A stretch of 64,000 bases of DNA from Chaunax sp. Z400 (taxonomy: Eukaryota; Chordata; Actinopteri; Lophiiformes; Chaunacidae): NCBI GenBank assembly GCA_037577475.1, contig CM075188.1:11332501-11396500 (forward strand), read 5' to 3'. The notes under the pieces are model-generated. The model ran no database searches. It worked only from the letters and a program-made list of their open reading frames with translations, and had not been told where the DNA came from. Positions 37,048 to 49,145 of the stretch are shown here, in pieces. The position numbers were made by a program, and so were the translations under genes. The number at the start of each line of letters is the position of its first letter. Position 1 is the first letter of the stretch.

Positions 37048-39016
37048 CTCCTCTGAGGTCGCTAATACATTGAGTGGTTTGTTTATCTAATGTGAGTCAT
37101 TATCATTATTATCAGTTTCACTTGATACAAAGTGTGACAGATGGTTTGAGAGAGGAGTGAACAGTATTCTCTTGATCAACCCTATTTGAGCTGATAAATA
37201 AAAATGGCCTGATGAATAACACAACTAAAGACACAAGAGCTTTTAGCTACTGCTATATTATACAGGTATGACTTTTCTCACAAACACTGAGGCCAAACTG
37301 TTTTATTGGAAATGCTTCCTTCCTTCAAAAAAATGAAAAGGGGTTGCAAAAGAGGAAAATTCCCATCCTCTTATTATACTGGTATAAATCTGATACATCT
37401 AAATACGAATCCCATGTCCAAAGCGGATAGACTCCATGTGTTTTTTGGATTGAAATGGTTCAAGCAGAGCAGAAAAACACCCATAGTGCTGACATAATTT
37501 ATGTCGTTCAAAGCGCAGTCAAACTATTTGTCTCTTCTCTCTCTCCTTTGAGCTGCCATTGTTATTTGAGTAGAGGCTTGATTTTTGCTGAGAAGTTACT
37601 CGTGGCTTTCTTGTAGCGTCATATAGTTAATAATCAGCCTAATTATAATTTTAACTGATCAACTGTGTGATACCTGAGAAAACTGTGGACAGGAAATTAA
37701 TCATGTTCCAGATAAAGACAAACTCTATGGCCTCATAGTGGTGGAGTGGAAAACCAGTTCATGTGCTGCAGATCTGCTGCTTTAGAATAATAACTGCACA
37801 TTCTTAACACAGAGCTGTCAAACAAGCCGTAGCAACATCAATCACATTATATGAGTTTGAATCTTTGGTCAGTGTGGTAGGATGACTGTCACATGAAGAT
37901 TTTTCAGGGAAAGGGATGTTTGTAGCGGGAAAATTAAGTTATATCAATTCCTTTTCTCTTTATGTTGTCCAGCATACATGATTTCCTTTCAAAGGCTGCT
38001 CCTATAAAATGTTTTCTTCTTCTTCCATGAAAACACTTTGACGAACACTTTGACAAGAAAAACCCTTTCCTGTGTTTAAACAATACTTTAACACAGTGCT
38101 GACCAAGATATATGAATATATATTCCTAATTGACATATTCACCATCAATACCTTTCTCTAAAATGTCAACATGTCAAATACAATGGAGGTTAATAGTGAA
38201 TGTATTACATTTCGGAACCGAGGTAGCATTATGGGGGAGTAAAAAAAAATATTTTAATTGAAACTCTAAGGCATTACAAATCACAGTGCTGTACAGCTAC
38301 AGGAAAAGGTCTGGTAGAAGCTGAATCATGAATAAAAACATGCTCACTGACTATGTTGGGCCAGTAAAAAGACCAAAATATCTGCTCAGGTCTACATGCC
38401 CTCCCAGTTTATTGTATGTTTCCATTATGACATGTCTGTCAAAGTTAATTGCAACAGCACACGTCTGACTTAGAGTAAAAACAGTCAAAGCCTGGCATGG
38501 CAGAAAAGTCTTGAATTGAATTCACAGGTGTACCCAAGAATGCTTTCCATTTTCTCTCTTCTTACGGACTCTGTCTGTCGGAATAGCATCACATCTCTAA
38601 CTGTGAAAATACTGCTGAGGAAACTCAAATATTAATGTATGAATTACTATTAATGGAAGGTCACACGAGGCAGAGGGTCTGACTACAAACCTGAAGATCT
38701 ACTGTCAATATATTTACCAGCTAGTGTTTTAGCACTGAGCAATAAAGGTATCACGATGATTATTTCAGTGGTTCATTATTTCATTAAGTTGATAGTTAAA
38801 TGATTGGCTTCATGTAAAGGCTGTATGAATTATTAGCCATACATCTGCAAAAAAGAAAACACACTTCCATGTCCAGTGTCATCATTTTCAGTGCCAGGTG
38901 CATCTCAATCTAGGTAAACTATAAGGATTTTGATTTTAAAAACCAAAAAAGAAATTTGATTTAAAAAACCAAAAGAAACTGTTGCGTCCCATTTAAGGCC
39001 TTAAGATTGCCATAAT
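37044..39016. other. intergenic, nothing recognised
   Basis: AT-rich sequence. No supported exon, RNA gene or classified repeat. Confidence 0.45.
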
Positions 39017-39017
39017 T

Positions 39018-39235
39018 GGGGCGCAGATAAGCGCAGTGGTTATAGCTCGCTTCCCATGTCTCGAGGTCATATAGTCCTCTAGCGGTCGCCGTGGGTTCGA
39101 TTCCGGCCCGTGGCCGTTTGCCGCATGTCAGCCCCCCACACTCTCTCCCACATTTCCTGTCACCTCTTCAGGCTGTCCTATCAATAAAAGGCATAAAATG
39201 CCCAAAAAATAACAAAAAAAGAAAAGAAAAAGATT
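39018..39235 (+). mobile_element. tRNA-derived SINE
   Basis: A tRNA-like head has an A box (gcgcagtggttatagctc, 39031-39048) and a B box (ggttcgattcc, 39094-39104). The typical fish SINE body follows (tttgccgcatgtcagccccc, cacatttcctgtcacctctt, ctgtcctatcaataaaaggc), then an A-rich tail (aaaaaagaaaagaaaaag). It is a short interspersed element, not a functional tRNA gene. Confidence 0.88.
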
Positions 39236-39510
39236 TTGTTGTCAGCATAATTATGCAAAAACTACTGAATAGATTTCAATGTAACTTGGTGGGAGGAGTC
39301 TTGGGCCAGAAAATACCCCATTAAATTCTAATGTGGATCCAGATAAAGAGGCGGGGTCAAGGGTTTGGTTTTTCACTTTCTTTAACAACAGCCATATTTT
39401 CACATTTTCTTTAATTTTTCAGGGAATAATACATGGATCTTGTAGTTATAGGGCTATGAGTTTTGATTAGGTTTGATTGAAGTGAAGGGCAGTGTTGGGC
39501 CCTCTATTTT
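39236..39510 (+). repeat. dispersed fish repeat (CCTCCGCC-AAGG family), + copy
   Basis: Contains atgcaaaaactactgaatag, taacttggtggga, atgtggatccagataaagag, tacatggatcttg and gaagtgaagggcagtgttgg. It pairs in inverted orientation with the copy at 39690-39965, whose corresponding words read on the - strand. Confidence 0.6.
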
Positions 39511-39689
39511 GTGCTATTTTGATTATATTATCATGTTTATATGTATTTATATATTTTTTGGTATTTCCTGCACTGAGTCATAAGTATTCAGTAGAAATAT
39601 ATAAATAACTAGAATTGTATGCAGTAGAGCATATACTGTATCACCACCAAACCTACATGTCTATTGAGCTTTTTCACTCCTCACCTCTC

Positions 39690-39965
39690 CCCAAAGTTTG
39701 CAGGAGATCGGTTCAGTAGTTTTTGCACAATTATAAAAAATGGTGAAAAATGTTCTCTCATAATATTAAGGTAAAATATGAAAAATTCCTGAATCTGCCC
39801 CTTTAACCAAATCTGCACCAATTCGTGATGAGCTCTTTCCTTGCTCATGCCCCATCCTTCCTCCAAAGTTGAAGGAAATCTGTTCTGTAGTTTTTACTTA
39901 AAATCTTACTGACAAACAAAAAGCAAACCAACCGACCAACCATGGACACAGGTGACAGCCTAACC
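39690..39965 (-). repeat. dispersed fish repeat (CCTCCGCC-AAGG family), - copy
   Basis: On the - strand it opens with cttccatggaggttaggctg. It then has ggttggtcggttggtttgct, aaactacagaacagatttcc and ttgtgcaaaaactactgaac. It faces the + copy about 180 bp away, so the pair can form a long imperfect hairpin. Confidence 0.6.
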
Positions 39966-40004
39966 TCCATGGAAGATGTAGTCATGGTCATTCAGCAAAT
40001 AGTA

Positions 40005-40026
40005 CAGTACAGTACAGTACAGTATA
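40005..40026. repeat. (ACAGT)n microsatellite
   Basis: Four to five tandem copies of a pentanucleotide, acagtacagtacagtacagt. Confidence 0.85.
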
Positions 40027-40189
40027 TACAGGATTAACTCAGTACAACTAGAGAGATCAACAACATCTCTGCACAGTCCTCAAAATCTGTTAATTTAATG
40101 GCAGAAAATATTTACATCATTTGTTCTGTATAATGCAAAATGCAGACAGGGAAAGAAATAGTAAGGAACCCCTTAAGTATGGACTATTT

Positions 40190-40509
40190 ACATTTCAATG
40201 TTCCCAAAGACCGAACGGAGTGTGAAAAGAAGCCTTTAGGTGTTCTGCTCCTGCTGCTTGGAACAATTTGCAGACTGATCTTGGACTTGAACGTTTGGTG
40301 ACCCTAAATGACTTAAGTGAGATCCATTGAAACCATGGAGTCAATGTGTACATGTTTTCTATTGTTTTTGATCTGATTCATTTATGTGAATCTCTGTGTT
40401 GCTGCTCCTCTTGGCCAGGCCTCCATTGTAAAAGAGATCTTTGGTCTCCATGGGACATACCTGGTTAAATAAAGGCTCAATGAATGAATGAATGAATGAA
40501 TGAATGAAT
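40190..40509 (+). mobile_element. 3' end of a LINE (CR1/L2-like) with (AATG)n tail
   Basis: One frame (about 40221-40329) reads FRCSAPAAWNNLQTDLGL followed by ERLVTLNDLSEIH and a stop, the typical C terminus of fish reverse-transcriptase polyproteins. The usual 3' tail follows, with tctccatgggacatacctgg, then ttaaataaaggc, and a (GAATGAAT)n tract to 40509. It is 5' truncated. Confidence 0.75.
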
Positions 40510-42155
40510 GTCCCAAAAGAAGTTATTGTGTTTCACTATTAAATGTTATTGATTCGATTTTCAGGACTGTAAGAGTTGTGTAAAATAGGGACACGATGTA
40601 CAGTATATGCCAGTAAGTGCAACAGCTACTACTCAAATAGTAAGAGTGTGCAATCCTATCATGTAGCATTAAAAACATCCTTAACGATTTTTAGAATCTG
40701 ATCCAAATAAAATGATCAATTAGATTTAATTCAATTTGAAACTGAACTCTGTGAAAGAACAAGATGAGGCATTGGATCGCTCTTGTTCTGTTGGCATCAT
40801 ATTAAACAACCGAAGAGCAGCAGTGACAGTAAACAGATCGTGTGTGCGGGAGAAGCCTTATTTCCCCTGAGAGCGGTAACGTCTTCCCATCACGGAAGCT
40901 GAGCTACAGTTTTGAAATACAGACTTAACCCATCCTTTATTGTGGAGAAGAGGGGCATCTGTGTGACTTCTAACTCCAGAATGCTTTGCCACAACACATT
41001 TAAAGACTTAAATCCTCCTGTGAGAAAGAACGTTAACTTCCTGGAAATACTCACATAGAGACACGTACGGCTGAACACTGCTAACAGTGTTTCTTTCTTT
41101 CGTTACAGTCAGTTGAACTTTAACACACAGTGGATGGGCCTCAGACTTGATGGAAGCACCAAGCAGAAAACCTCAGGAGACCTTTATTATAAGTGTGGTG
41201 AGAGAATAAGGTTGATATAGACTGTCTGATTCAGGCAAAAATCAACCATTTACAAGACCAGGACAGACATGAGTCAAGTGTTATCAAGAGAAACGTTAAA
41301 CATTATCACATCACCACGGCTCTCAGCTCATAAACCTGTTACCATATGTGATTCTGTTAAACCCACGGGTTTGATCCATCATGACTCTTCTTGGAATGTC
41401 TGTTTCTCCGTCTGTTGGCTTTTATTGTTACCATTTCCCTTTTTCTTCTGAATAAACATGTAATTTGCTCTGTGATGGAAGTTTTTTCATGGCTGTCCCC
41501 ACTTTCCTTGTTGACGTGTCCAATGGCTAAACCAGCTAGTCTTCCCAGCTCCATAAAAGTGACAGGCTAACTGTAAAGGCCCTGTTCTTCGAAGCAAGTT
41601 CCTCTCTGTATCTCCTTCTGCAATTCCCATTACTGCCCTGGACTCCAAGAGCTCACATCCCAAAAACCTGTTTACTCTTTTCCTCCTCCTCCTCCTCCTC
41701 CTCCTCCGCCTCCTCCCCCACCTCCCCTTTTTCTCCCTCCGTCAACACATGAAAACTCTATTGTGCATTATTCTAAACAATTACAATGACATTTCTGACT
41801 GATACTTGAGTCTAGACTAAGCAAGTGATGTAATAGGCATATCTGTTCTCTGTGGTCAGTAAGCTGCATACCTCTAGGCTTGATTACACTTTAAAATGGG
41901 GAACAGATTTTAGCCACCACTGTTTTAAGTGTCATAAATCTCTTCATATATTTTTGATATGTTCTGAGTCAAAACCCAACTTTTCTTGTTGTCTCTCACT
42001 GATTTACAACATTTAGTACCTTGATATTTTCCTTTTATTTTTGCCAAATTGAAAACAAAAACGTCTGTTCACAGTGTCTGTTCACAAGCTAAACAGACAC
42101 TATGATTTGCATTTGATTTATGTTACACATACAGTACATTTTCCAAATAAAGAAA

Positions 42156-42160
<5 letters not shown>
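40510..42160. other. intergenic, no gene recognised
   Basis: Contains a (CTC)n tract at about 41683-41715. The rest is unclassified, and no exon could be supported. Confidence 0.45.

Positions 42161-42210
<50 letters not shown>
42161..42210. repeat. (TA)n microsatellite
   Basis: About 25 uninterrupted TA units. Confidence 0.97.
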
Positions 42211-42212
<2 letters not shown>

Positions 42213-42829
42213 CTCCTTGCTTATAAGAAAAAGACTGGCCAAAATATCCCTTTACTATAGTGCTGGTTTATTAAAATGCAAGTCTGCTGACTGATCTCTT
42301 TTCCCTTCAACAGAATCCTAATGACTTCTTCATCCCTCTGGAAGCTCAGGGGTTACTTTTCACTTAATGCTCCATAAATCACACTTTAGAACAAATACTA
42401 TTTTTTATGCACAGTCTTAAGATGGGATAACATCAGAATAATGTCACGAGGGGCCGTGTGACAGACACAAGAAAGCTTTTGAACATGAAATGCTGTTCTT
42501 CAAGACTGCATGAGTGTTACCACAGAAGCATCAGCGGGGAATTGTGACCAATCACATTATGGTTCACTACACTGGTCTAATTAATGCTCAAGCCTGGCTC
42601 AATTATAAGTTGCGGTCATGAACTTAATTAAAAGGATTTTCAAATGTAAAAAGTGTAAATGTAAATTTATGGAAATGGGACTCCAGGCAGGGAATTTGAA
42701 ACCGAGTCTTCGCCTAAAAAACATAATTAGTCCTGTCTTTGTCTTGGAAAACACAGCCACACTGCACATTCTTATCTCTTTCATATTTACATCCCTCCTC
42801 ATTTAAGATGTTCCATTTCATATTGTTTG

Positions 42830-43415
42830 TGTCAGGATGGGCAGTTTTCCTCCTTCTCCTCCCTTCTGTTTCCTCTGTTTTCCCCTTTCTCCCCGTGTTC
42901 CTGTCTGCGTCTGTGTGTGTATGATTGTCTCCGAGGCGCGGCTGACTGGTCAGCTCTCCAGCACCTCCTCCTCCACCTCCTCCTCCTCCTCCTCCCCTGA
43001 TCACCTGCAGTCAATCCTCTCATCAACTCCACCTGTTCCCCGCTGCATATAAGCTCTGGCCTCTCACCCAGGATCCGTCAAATCGTCTGACTCCAACTAG
43101 CTTTTGTGAATTGTTTTCTGAATTTCTGGAAACTTTCTTTGCTCATCTGTTCCTGACATTTTGTCTTCTCTGCCTCAGATCCACTCGTCCCATTCAGCTT
43201 CAGTCGCACCCTGGAAATCTGTTCTCTGTGTCTGTTCTCTGTGACTTGGTCATCTGTCAAGAAGAACTGCCTGTTCTGCTCTCTGCCCAGTCAGCCTGTC
43301 AATCATCCATCTGCACATTTTTTGAATTCACTTGTTACTCCGTTGTTCAATAAATCCCTGTTAAACTTTTTATCTTGTCTCAGTGTCCTGAGTTTTGCAT
43401 TTTTGGGTCTAATTC
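42830..43415 (+). repeat. possible solo LTR (GGGTC-ending CT-rich repeat)
   Basis: Begins tgtcaggatgggcag after a TG. It holds a TATA-like box (tgcatataagctc, near 43043), an AATAAA at about 43349-43354, and ends near ttttgcatttttgggtc. A TATA box followed about 300 bp later by a polyadenylation signal suits an LTR. Target duplications were not found. Two other relatives in the window end with the same phrase. An ORF over this stretch is not a gene. Confidence 0.4.
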
Positions 43416-43557
43416 TGTAAGAAACATAAGAGTGTGTGTAACACCATGTCTACTTAATAACACAGTGTCTAAATATGTCATACCTGTATTGTGTCCATAC
43501 TCTACTGGTGACAGAGAAAGCAGCAGATCACATGCTTCATCAGCAGTATTGTAGTAA

Positions 43558-43637
43558 AGACCATCTAAACTGAGACCAAGACTAAACCAAGACCAAGGTA
43601 GAGCGAGACCAAGTCAAGACCAAGACCAGACCAATGA
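43558..43637. repeat. (GACCAA)n-like degenerate tandem tract
   Basis: Repeats of gaccaag/gaccaaa words (ctgagaccaagactaaacca, aagaccaagaccagaccaat), a simple-sequence type common in fish. Confidence 0.7.
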
Positions 43638-43947
43638 GAGTCAAAGACTGCAGCATCAAAACTTAATATATTTCTCCAAAATCTTTGTGTCAGATTAGAA
43701 TAGAAATGTGTGGATCAGAGCGACACATATACAGCATCATGACAACCAAGGTTTTGAATTAATTACACAAGGAGCAAATTGTACATACACATCAACCATA
43801 TCCTGTTAGAAGAAGAAAAGAGTGATGTTTGTATTTGAAGCTCATCTTGTAAACCATTTATTTAAGCTTTCTGAGAAATAATACATGTATACCAGGAATG
43901 AGGTAAAAAAACAAAAACAAATTTTAGTTTTCATTAGCATGATTGTG

Positions 43948-45699
43948 CTTTTTATTTCTTTTTTCTTTTTTTTTTTCTAACAACATACTGTAGACGTTTT
44001 GTGATACAGTCACTCTGAACTACGAAAGTACAGACATTTGTATGTCATCCATTTTTAACCCCCATCCCCAAAGAACCAAAAACACAAATGGTACAAAACT
44101 AAAATGAAATAATAAACAAATAAATGTATTTTTGAAAATAAGTAAATTAATTAAATTGAATAGAAATACTACACATATATACCTGTATTCAAAGCATATG
44201 TAAAATAAATCAAATATTAGTCACAGTTGTCTATCACCAATCTATACTGTGATTTGGTTTGAGTTAAGGAAGAGCGCACAGTTTAAGTGTCTTCATATAT
44301 GTCAGAAATGGTTGCCATGTCTTATAAAATGTATCTGTAGAGCCACCCAGTGTACATCTTATTTTTTCCATGTGTAAAAACCTCATAAGTTCGCTGGACA
44401 TGTGGGAGAGGCCTCATGGTTCCAGTATGAGGTGTCCCTCGAAGCAAAAGCAATAGCATTTGAATAATATCTGGAACGGTCCATGTCCTCTGGTACTGCT
44501 CCAAAAATTGTAATCAAAGGGGAAAGTGTAAATTCAACTCCAAAAAACTCCTCTGAAAATGTATTAAATACAGATGTCCAGTAATCATGAAGGTTTGGAC
44601 ATGTCCAAAAAGTATGGATGAGGGACCCTGTTATTGACTTCCATCCATTGCATAAAGGATCTGCCTCTGGATAGATCTTGGCTAACTTTTCCTTGGATAG
44701 ATGCAGGCAGTGTAAGACCTTGAATTGCAGAAGCCTATGTCAAGCACAAATTGAGGAAGAATGTACTTTTTGAAGAAGGGATTGCCAATTGTGATCTGTT
44801 ATATCAAATGCCAAATCATCTTTATGCTGGGGTCTAACAGTGGAAAGAGAAAGAGAATATGTTAGGTTGATAATGTATATATTACTTATTTTATTGCTCC
44901 GCTGTTGCACACGTTTATATCAAGAATTCTGTCTACAGTTGTCACATGTAGTAAGTTGGGAAATTGGGGATGTCTGCTATGCATGAAATGTCAGATTTGT
45001 AGATATAAGAAATGGGTCTGTGGAATATTATATATTGGAGTCAACTGAGTAAATGAGGCGAACATGCAGGTCTTTAAAACTGCGTATACCATTACTCTTC
45101 CAGATCATGAAGACAGAATCAACAATAGAGGGTGGGAACGTATGATTTGAAGGAATTGGTGACTGAATTGACATGTAATATAATCCAAACCTTTTTCTGC
45201 ACTGTATCCAGATTCTGAGAGAATGATATACCAAAGGGTTGATTTAGTAAGTATACAATTCTAATGGAAGAGCTGAACAAAACAGAGCTGGCAGTCATGT
45301 TTTACCACAATGTGATGATTCAATATGAAGCCATGTAGATGGAGCACCCAGCCAAAAAGCATATTTCCTATGTTTGCTGCCCAATAATACAACTGAAAAT
45401 GTGTTAAGGCTAATCCTCTGGATTGCCTTGTTCTTTGCATAAATTTTAGGAATCCATGGGGTTTTGTATTCCAAATTAATGTGAAAACATATTCATCCAG
45501 CGTATCAAAATATTTTTTTGCTATGTAGATAGGGATACATTGAAATAGATATAAAAATTTTGGTAAAGTATTCATTTTAACCGCATTAATGTGACCAATT
45601 AATGATAACGGGAGATTATCCCACCTCTGGAAATCTGTGTTAGTGTGTTCAAGGAGGGGGGGTAACATTTTTCTCAAGTAAATTTTTATGTAAATTTGT
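43948..45699 (-). mobile_element. 5'-truncated L1-like LINE, ORF2 C-terminal part
   Basis: The - strand encodes the C-terminal part of an L1-type ORF2. Landmarks are RWDNLPLSLIGHINAVKMN, LPKFLYLFQCIPIYIAKK, FIWNT-like LIWNTKPHGFLKFMQR, ALTHFQLYYWAANIG (45261-45690) and, further on, KVLHCLHLSKEKLAKIYPE (about 44650-44720). A T-rich run at 43948-43977 would be the poly(A) tail on the - strand. The 5' end stops near 45699, exactly where protease-paralogue sequence resumes. Stops and frameshifts make it inactive. Confidence 0.85.
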
Positions 45700-46640
45700 A
45701 GTGTCAATGATAATGAATTCACTGTCAAAGCAATCACTGCATACAGTGTGTGTTCTCATGAAGAGACTCTGGTGATCCGCTGGCCTGCAAATCCATGGTT
45801 ACACTTAAATTCATGACTACAAACGTGTCATCAATCCAATCATTAAAAATGTGTGTTAAATATCTAATACATATAACGTTAATAATCAGTTAATCAGCTA
45901 ATCAGTTTCCATTCTACTCTAGCAAAAATAAGACTGAAAACTGGATTTTACACAGATTTAATGAAAATATGCTTTACTTTGTGAACAAATATATAAATGA
46001 TATTTTGTTCTTATAAAAAAATTAGATGGTTTGTTTTTTTATGGTACAGCTAATTCCCCCCCCCCCCCCCCCCCCCCCCCCGTACTTGACAACTATTGTC
46101 AATAAACTTTAGATTGTAAATTATAAATTTAAACCAAACACATGAGGAGTATTTCTGAGGCCAGACTTTGACAAGATCTTGGCACACAAATTAAGCATGG
46201 CATAAAATTATGTGTAGACTTAATGCTGTATAATGGATGTGATAAGTGAAATCAAATATTTATGTTGCACTGAACATAATATAATATTGTATACATTGTA
46301 AATAAATGCATTACTGTTTTGCACATCATTTATTAATCAAATTAAAACACAGGATCCTCTAAGTTTGTTTTGTGCCTTGTTCATAAACAGTAAACTATGC
46401 TTCCTCTCTATATTCAGTGCTTCAGTTCATTTTTCTATTTAAATCAAGCTAATAGGCAAAAACCATGTGGCTGTACCATGCATGGACAAAGTATGCAAAT
46501 GTGGCCATTCAGTTTCAATCACCTTTACTGGCCTCTGTTTATTCTAGTACTGCTACCACTATTCTACTTTGAGCGTGAATTAAATCAACAAAAAAGACAA
46601 CAGTGCCTCCCTGTGAAAAAAAGGTAACGATACAGCAAGA
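45700..46640 (+). pseudogene. decayed paralogue of the serine protease: last exon and 3' UTR
   Basis: From 45700 the sequence aligns by eye with the last intron, last exon and 3' flank of the intact protease (51048-52050). The shared intron end is ttcactgtcaaagcaatcac versus ttcactgttgaagcagtcat. The exon start agagactctggtgatccgct encodes D-S-G-D-P-L-A-C, a corrupted GDSGGPLVC. A UTR word pair (aatatgctttac) and AATAAA (46101-46106 versus 51533-51538) follow. A downstream block (gaattaaatcaacaaaaaag, then acaacagtgcctcc near 46570) matches 51980-52015. The frame is lost soon after the serine box. Exons 1-4 are missing and the L1 sits directly upstream. Confidence 0.75.
46056..46081. repeat. 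26-bp poly(C) run
   Basis: An uninterrupted C tract inside the decayed 3' UTR. At the aligned position in the intact gene (about 51506-51519) there is a T tract instead. Confidence 0.97.
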
Positions 46641-47509
46641 AGGGTTTCACCATTTGAGTCAGAGCTGCAACTCTCCCCTGAGTTACAAGCTATTTACCTC
46701 ATCAACTCTTCCCCCTTATTTTGTTCAACAGATTCTGTAACTGATTTTTTTCATTCTGGAATTTTTGTTAAAGCAGTATTTTACAGAGAGGTTAATGCTC
46801 AGGGTGGACACTGACAGTGTTTGCCTTCACATTCTAAGTACACAAGCACATTTTGTTTTAATAAACTGTTAAATTGTGGTTTGAGGCTGTTTAGGCATTA
46901 AAAAGCCTCTATTGTTTTATTAATATTTCAAAGGTACACCTTTATAAAGGTGAAGATATGCTATTAATGGAAAGTCATTTGATACCTTAGCATAATATTA
47001 TGCAAAAAGGGAACACTAAATGAGGTGTCTATAAATCAAGGACATAAAAAGACCCTTCCACTGACACTTCTGTATATTGCCACCCCTTGTTGCCCTCATG
47101 CTATACTTGTGGATCAGTTATGTCTATTGATGTCATTGGTAGGTTAGGAATTGTTGTAAACAGGGTTAAAGTGGAATTTGGCATGTGGGAGAACCCTAAA
47201 CTCCAGCATTATGGCAAGAGCAAAACTAGGCTCAGAGAAAATACTGTATGTAATTTACTAAATTAATAAAATGTTACATTTTTAAATTTAGTATATGTAC
47301 AATCTCATTTCATTATTGTGATTCCGGAACTGATGCACTCGTTGCATCACAGACCAGCTTTAACCACATATTTCTCAACTTTGATTCTTAGTCATTTTGA
47401 ACCCATGAAAAATGCCTTCCTTTAACCCACTATTCCCAAACCTAATTAATTCATCCTGTGTCATGTGCCGGTTTAATTTGCATACTTTAATGGAATGTTA
47501 TTGTTAGTG
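46641..47509. other. intergenic between protease relic and shared segment
   Basis: Weak similarity to the flank beyond 52050 may continue a short way. No gene was recognised. Confidence 0.4.
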
Positions 47510-47690
47510 AAGAAAGTGAAGGGCATGGGATTCATTCTGGTCTCTGATGAAATGTAACAGAAAGTAAGACCTCAAAGAACGAGAGAAAATTTACTGCTGC
47601 TGTTTCATAACTCAGGAAAGGAAATGGTTTCTGATTTTGATCAATACTTCCTGTTGATTACAAGGTAAATGATGCAACAGCATTTCAAAC
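47510..47690 (+). other. diverged copy of the first-exon region of the 32.5-kb candidate gene
   Basis: Aligns with 32385-32560: cattctggtctctga versus cattctggtcactga, tgctgtttcataactcagg versus tgctatttcacaactcagg, and gcatttcaaa after a shared gtaaat. An ATG at the same relative place (aaatggtttctg) is present but the following frame differs. No further exons of that gene follow here. Confidence 0.5.
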
Positions 47691-47830
47691 GGATGTGACT
47701 AACCACTACCTTAATAGACAGGAGCCAGAGTCAACTGGAACCATAAACTGTCATGTCAAAAATATTTTATTCATAAAGAAATAAAACTGAAAGAATGGAA
47801 AGCTTACGGTGTATGCAAACCGATTTTTCC

Positions 47831-48350
47831 ATTTCAAAATACAAAAAGTAAAATTGAAATACAAGGCATTTTCCTTTTTGTGGCCAAAAAGGGAGGAGTG
47901 AAATAAAAAAATAAAAAAAGATATGATTTTCATTTTCTGTTTTGAATAAGAAAAGATAAAATCACTAAAAAAATAAAATAAATAACATAAACAAAAAAAA
48001 GTTTTTTTTTTTTCCTTTTCTGAGAAAGGAACCCTATACTGTTACCCTAAAAATATATTACATTATTATAAATCATGAATTAAAAAATAAAAGCAATTAT
48101 TATTTTAAAACTTTTGTAAAACAAAAGATCAGAGAGGATAAACAACAGTTGGGCATCCATCCATCCATTTGTAGCCAGACGACCACATCCAGTCTCAGAA
48201 AATGAAAAAAAGGACCTTTATTCATTTATGTTTTCTAGTGATTTTATTTTTTCTTATTCAAAACACAGTTTTTTTATTTTGATTTCACTTCGCCCTTTTT
48301 GGCCATGAAAGTATTTCAATTTTGGTTTTTGCATTTTAAAATGATAAATC
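47831..48350. repeat. imperfect inverted repeat (foldback, MITE-like)
   Basis: The arm 47831-47990 matches the reverse complement of 48222-48350. Shared words are attgaaatac, tggccaaaaaggg, agtgaaat, ttttgaataagaaaa and ataaaatcact. The two arms are about 230 bp apart. No coding frame; it probably derives from a non-autonomous DNA transposon. Confidence 0.6.
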
Positions 48351-49145
48351 AAATGACAACTTGTTTTGTGATATCCGTTTCTGAAACGAAAATCGAATTA
48401 CCGGAAGATACACTGACATGTGTGGTGCGTTTGTTTTATAGCACTGCAGTGTGTTTGAAGATGGTGAAATGTGACTTACATGGCTAGTGAACAGACTGGC
48501 TCTCTTTCTGTGAGTAAAGCCTTGTCAATAGCAAAGTTCTCTCTCTGCTCTGAATAAGAATCTGAAATACCAACCAGAAATCATTTAGCATTTCTATCCT
48601 CTGTTGGTTGTACTTAAGAGTTACATTTATAGTTGTACTTAAGAGTTATACTCTCTGGAATCATCTGGAGCAGCACTGGCTTTAGTAGATTGCCTAAATG
48701 TCTTTCCATCGGTGCTGGCTGCCATAAGTTTACATTTCCATTCAATTTCTCAATCATCAACTGTGGTAAGAGGGGTTATCATTAGATTTGACAGAATCAG
48801 CACATCAAAATGTTACGCAATAACATCAAGCATGGAATGCCAATAGAGATCTTCATGGATGTGTTTTAACATAATGCATGATATGATTTATGTAAACTAC
48901 ATTCACATTAGTGTATGAACTTAATGAATCACTGTTTGGAGGATTTAGACTTTAACATGAAAATCTTACTTTCGACATGTTCTGGAGGTGATAGAGGTGT
49001 GAGTGTGGTGAACACCACATTGTTTCAATATGCAGATTACACAAAAACTTCCCTCTCTCCCAAAACAAGGAAGCATTTAAAGACTGAAATCATCAGTGAT
49101 GCATGCCACTGCTTGTCAGTAGCTCAGCTGGACTGTGATCTCACC
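48351..49145. other. 5' flank of the serine protease gene
   Basis: No TATA box or other promoter element was convincingly found. An in-frame open stretch begins at 48915 but adds about 77 residues before the signal peptide. It is treated as 5' UTR or flank. Confidence 0.4.

Noticed and set aside
39018..39110. functional tRNA gene
   Set aside because: A and B boxes are present, but the sequence continues into a SINE body with an A-rich tail, and a cloverleaf cannot be completed.
42739..43353. open frames on both strands around 42.7-43.35 kb
   Set aside because: They lie in a CT-rich repeat with TATA and AATAAA boxes, and have low-complexity Ser/Gly/Arg runs.
48915..49145. 77-residue N-terminal extension of the serine protease from an upstream in-frame ATG
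   Set aside because: It would bury the signal peptide inside the protein. The ATG at 49146 gives the normal granzyme pre-sequence.
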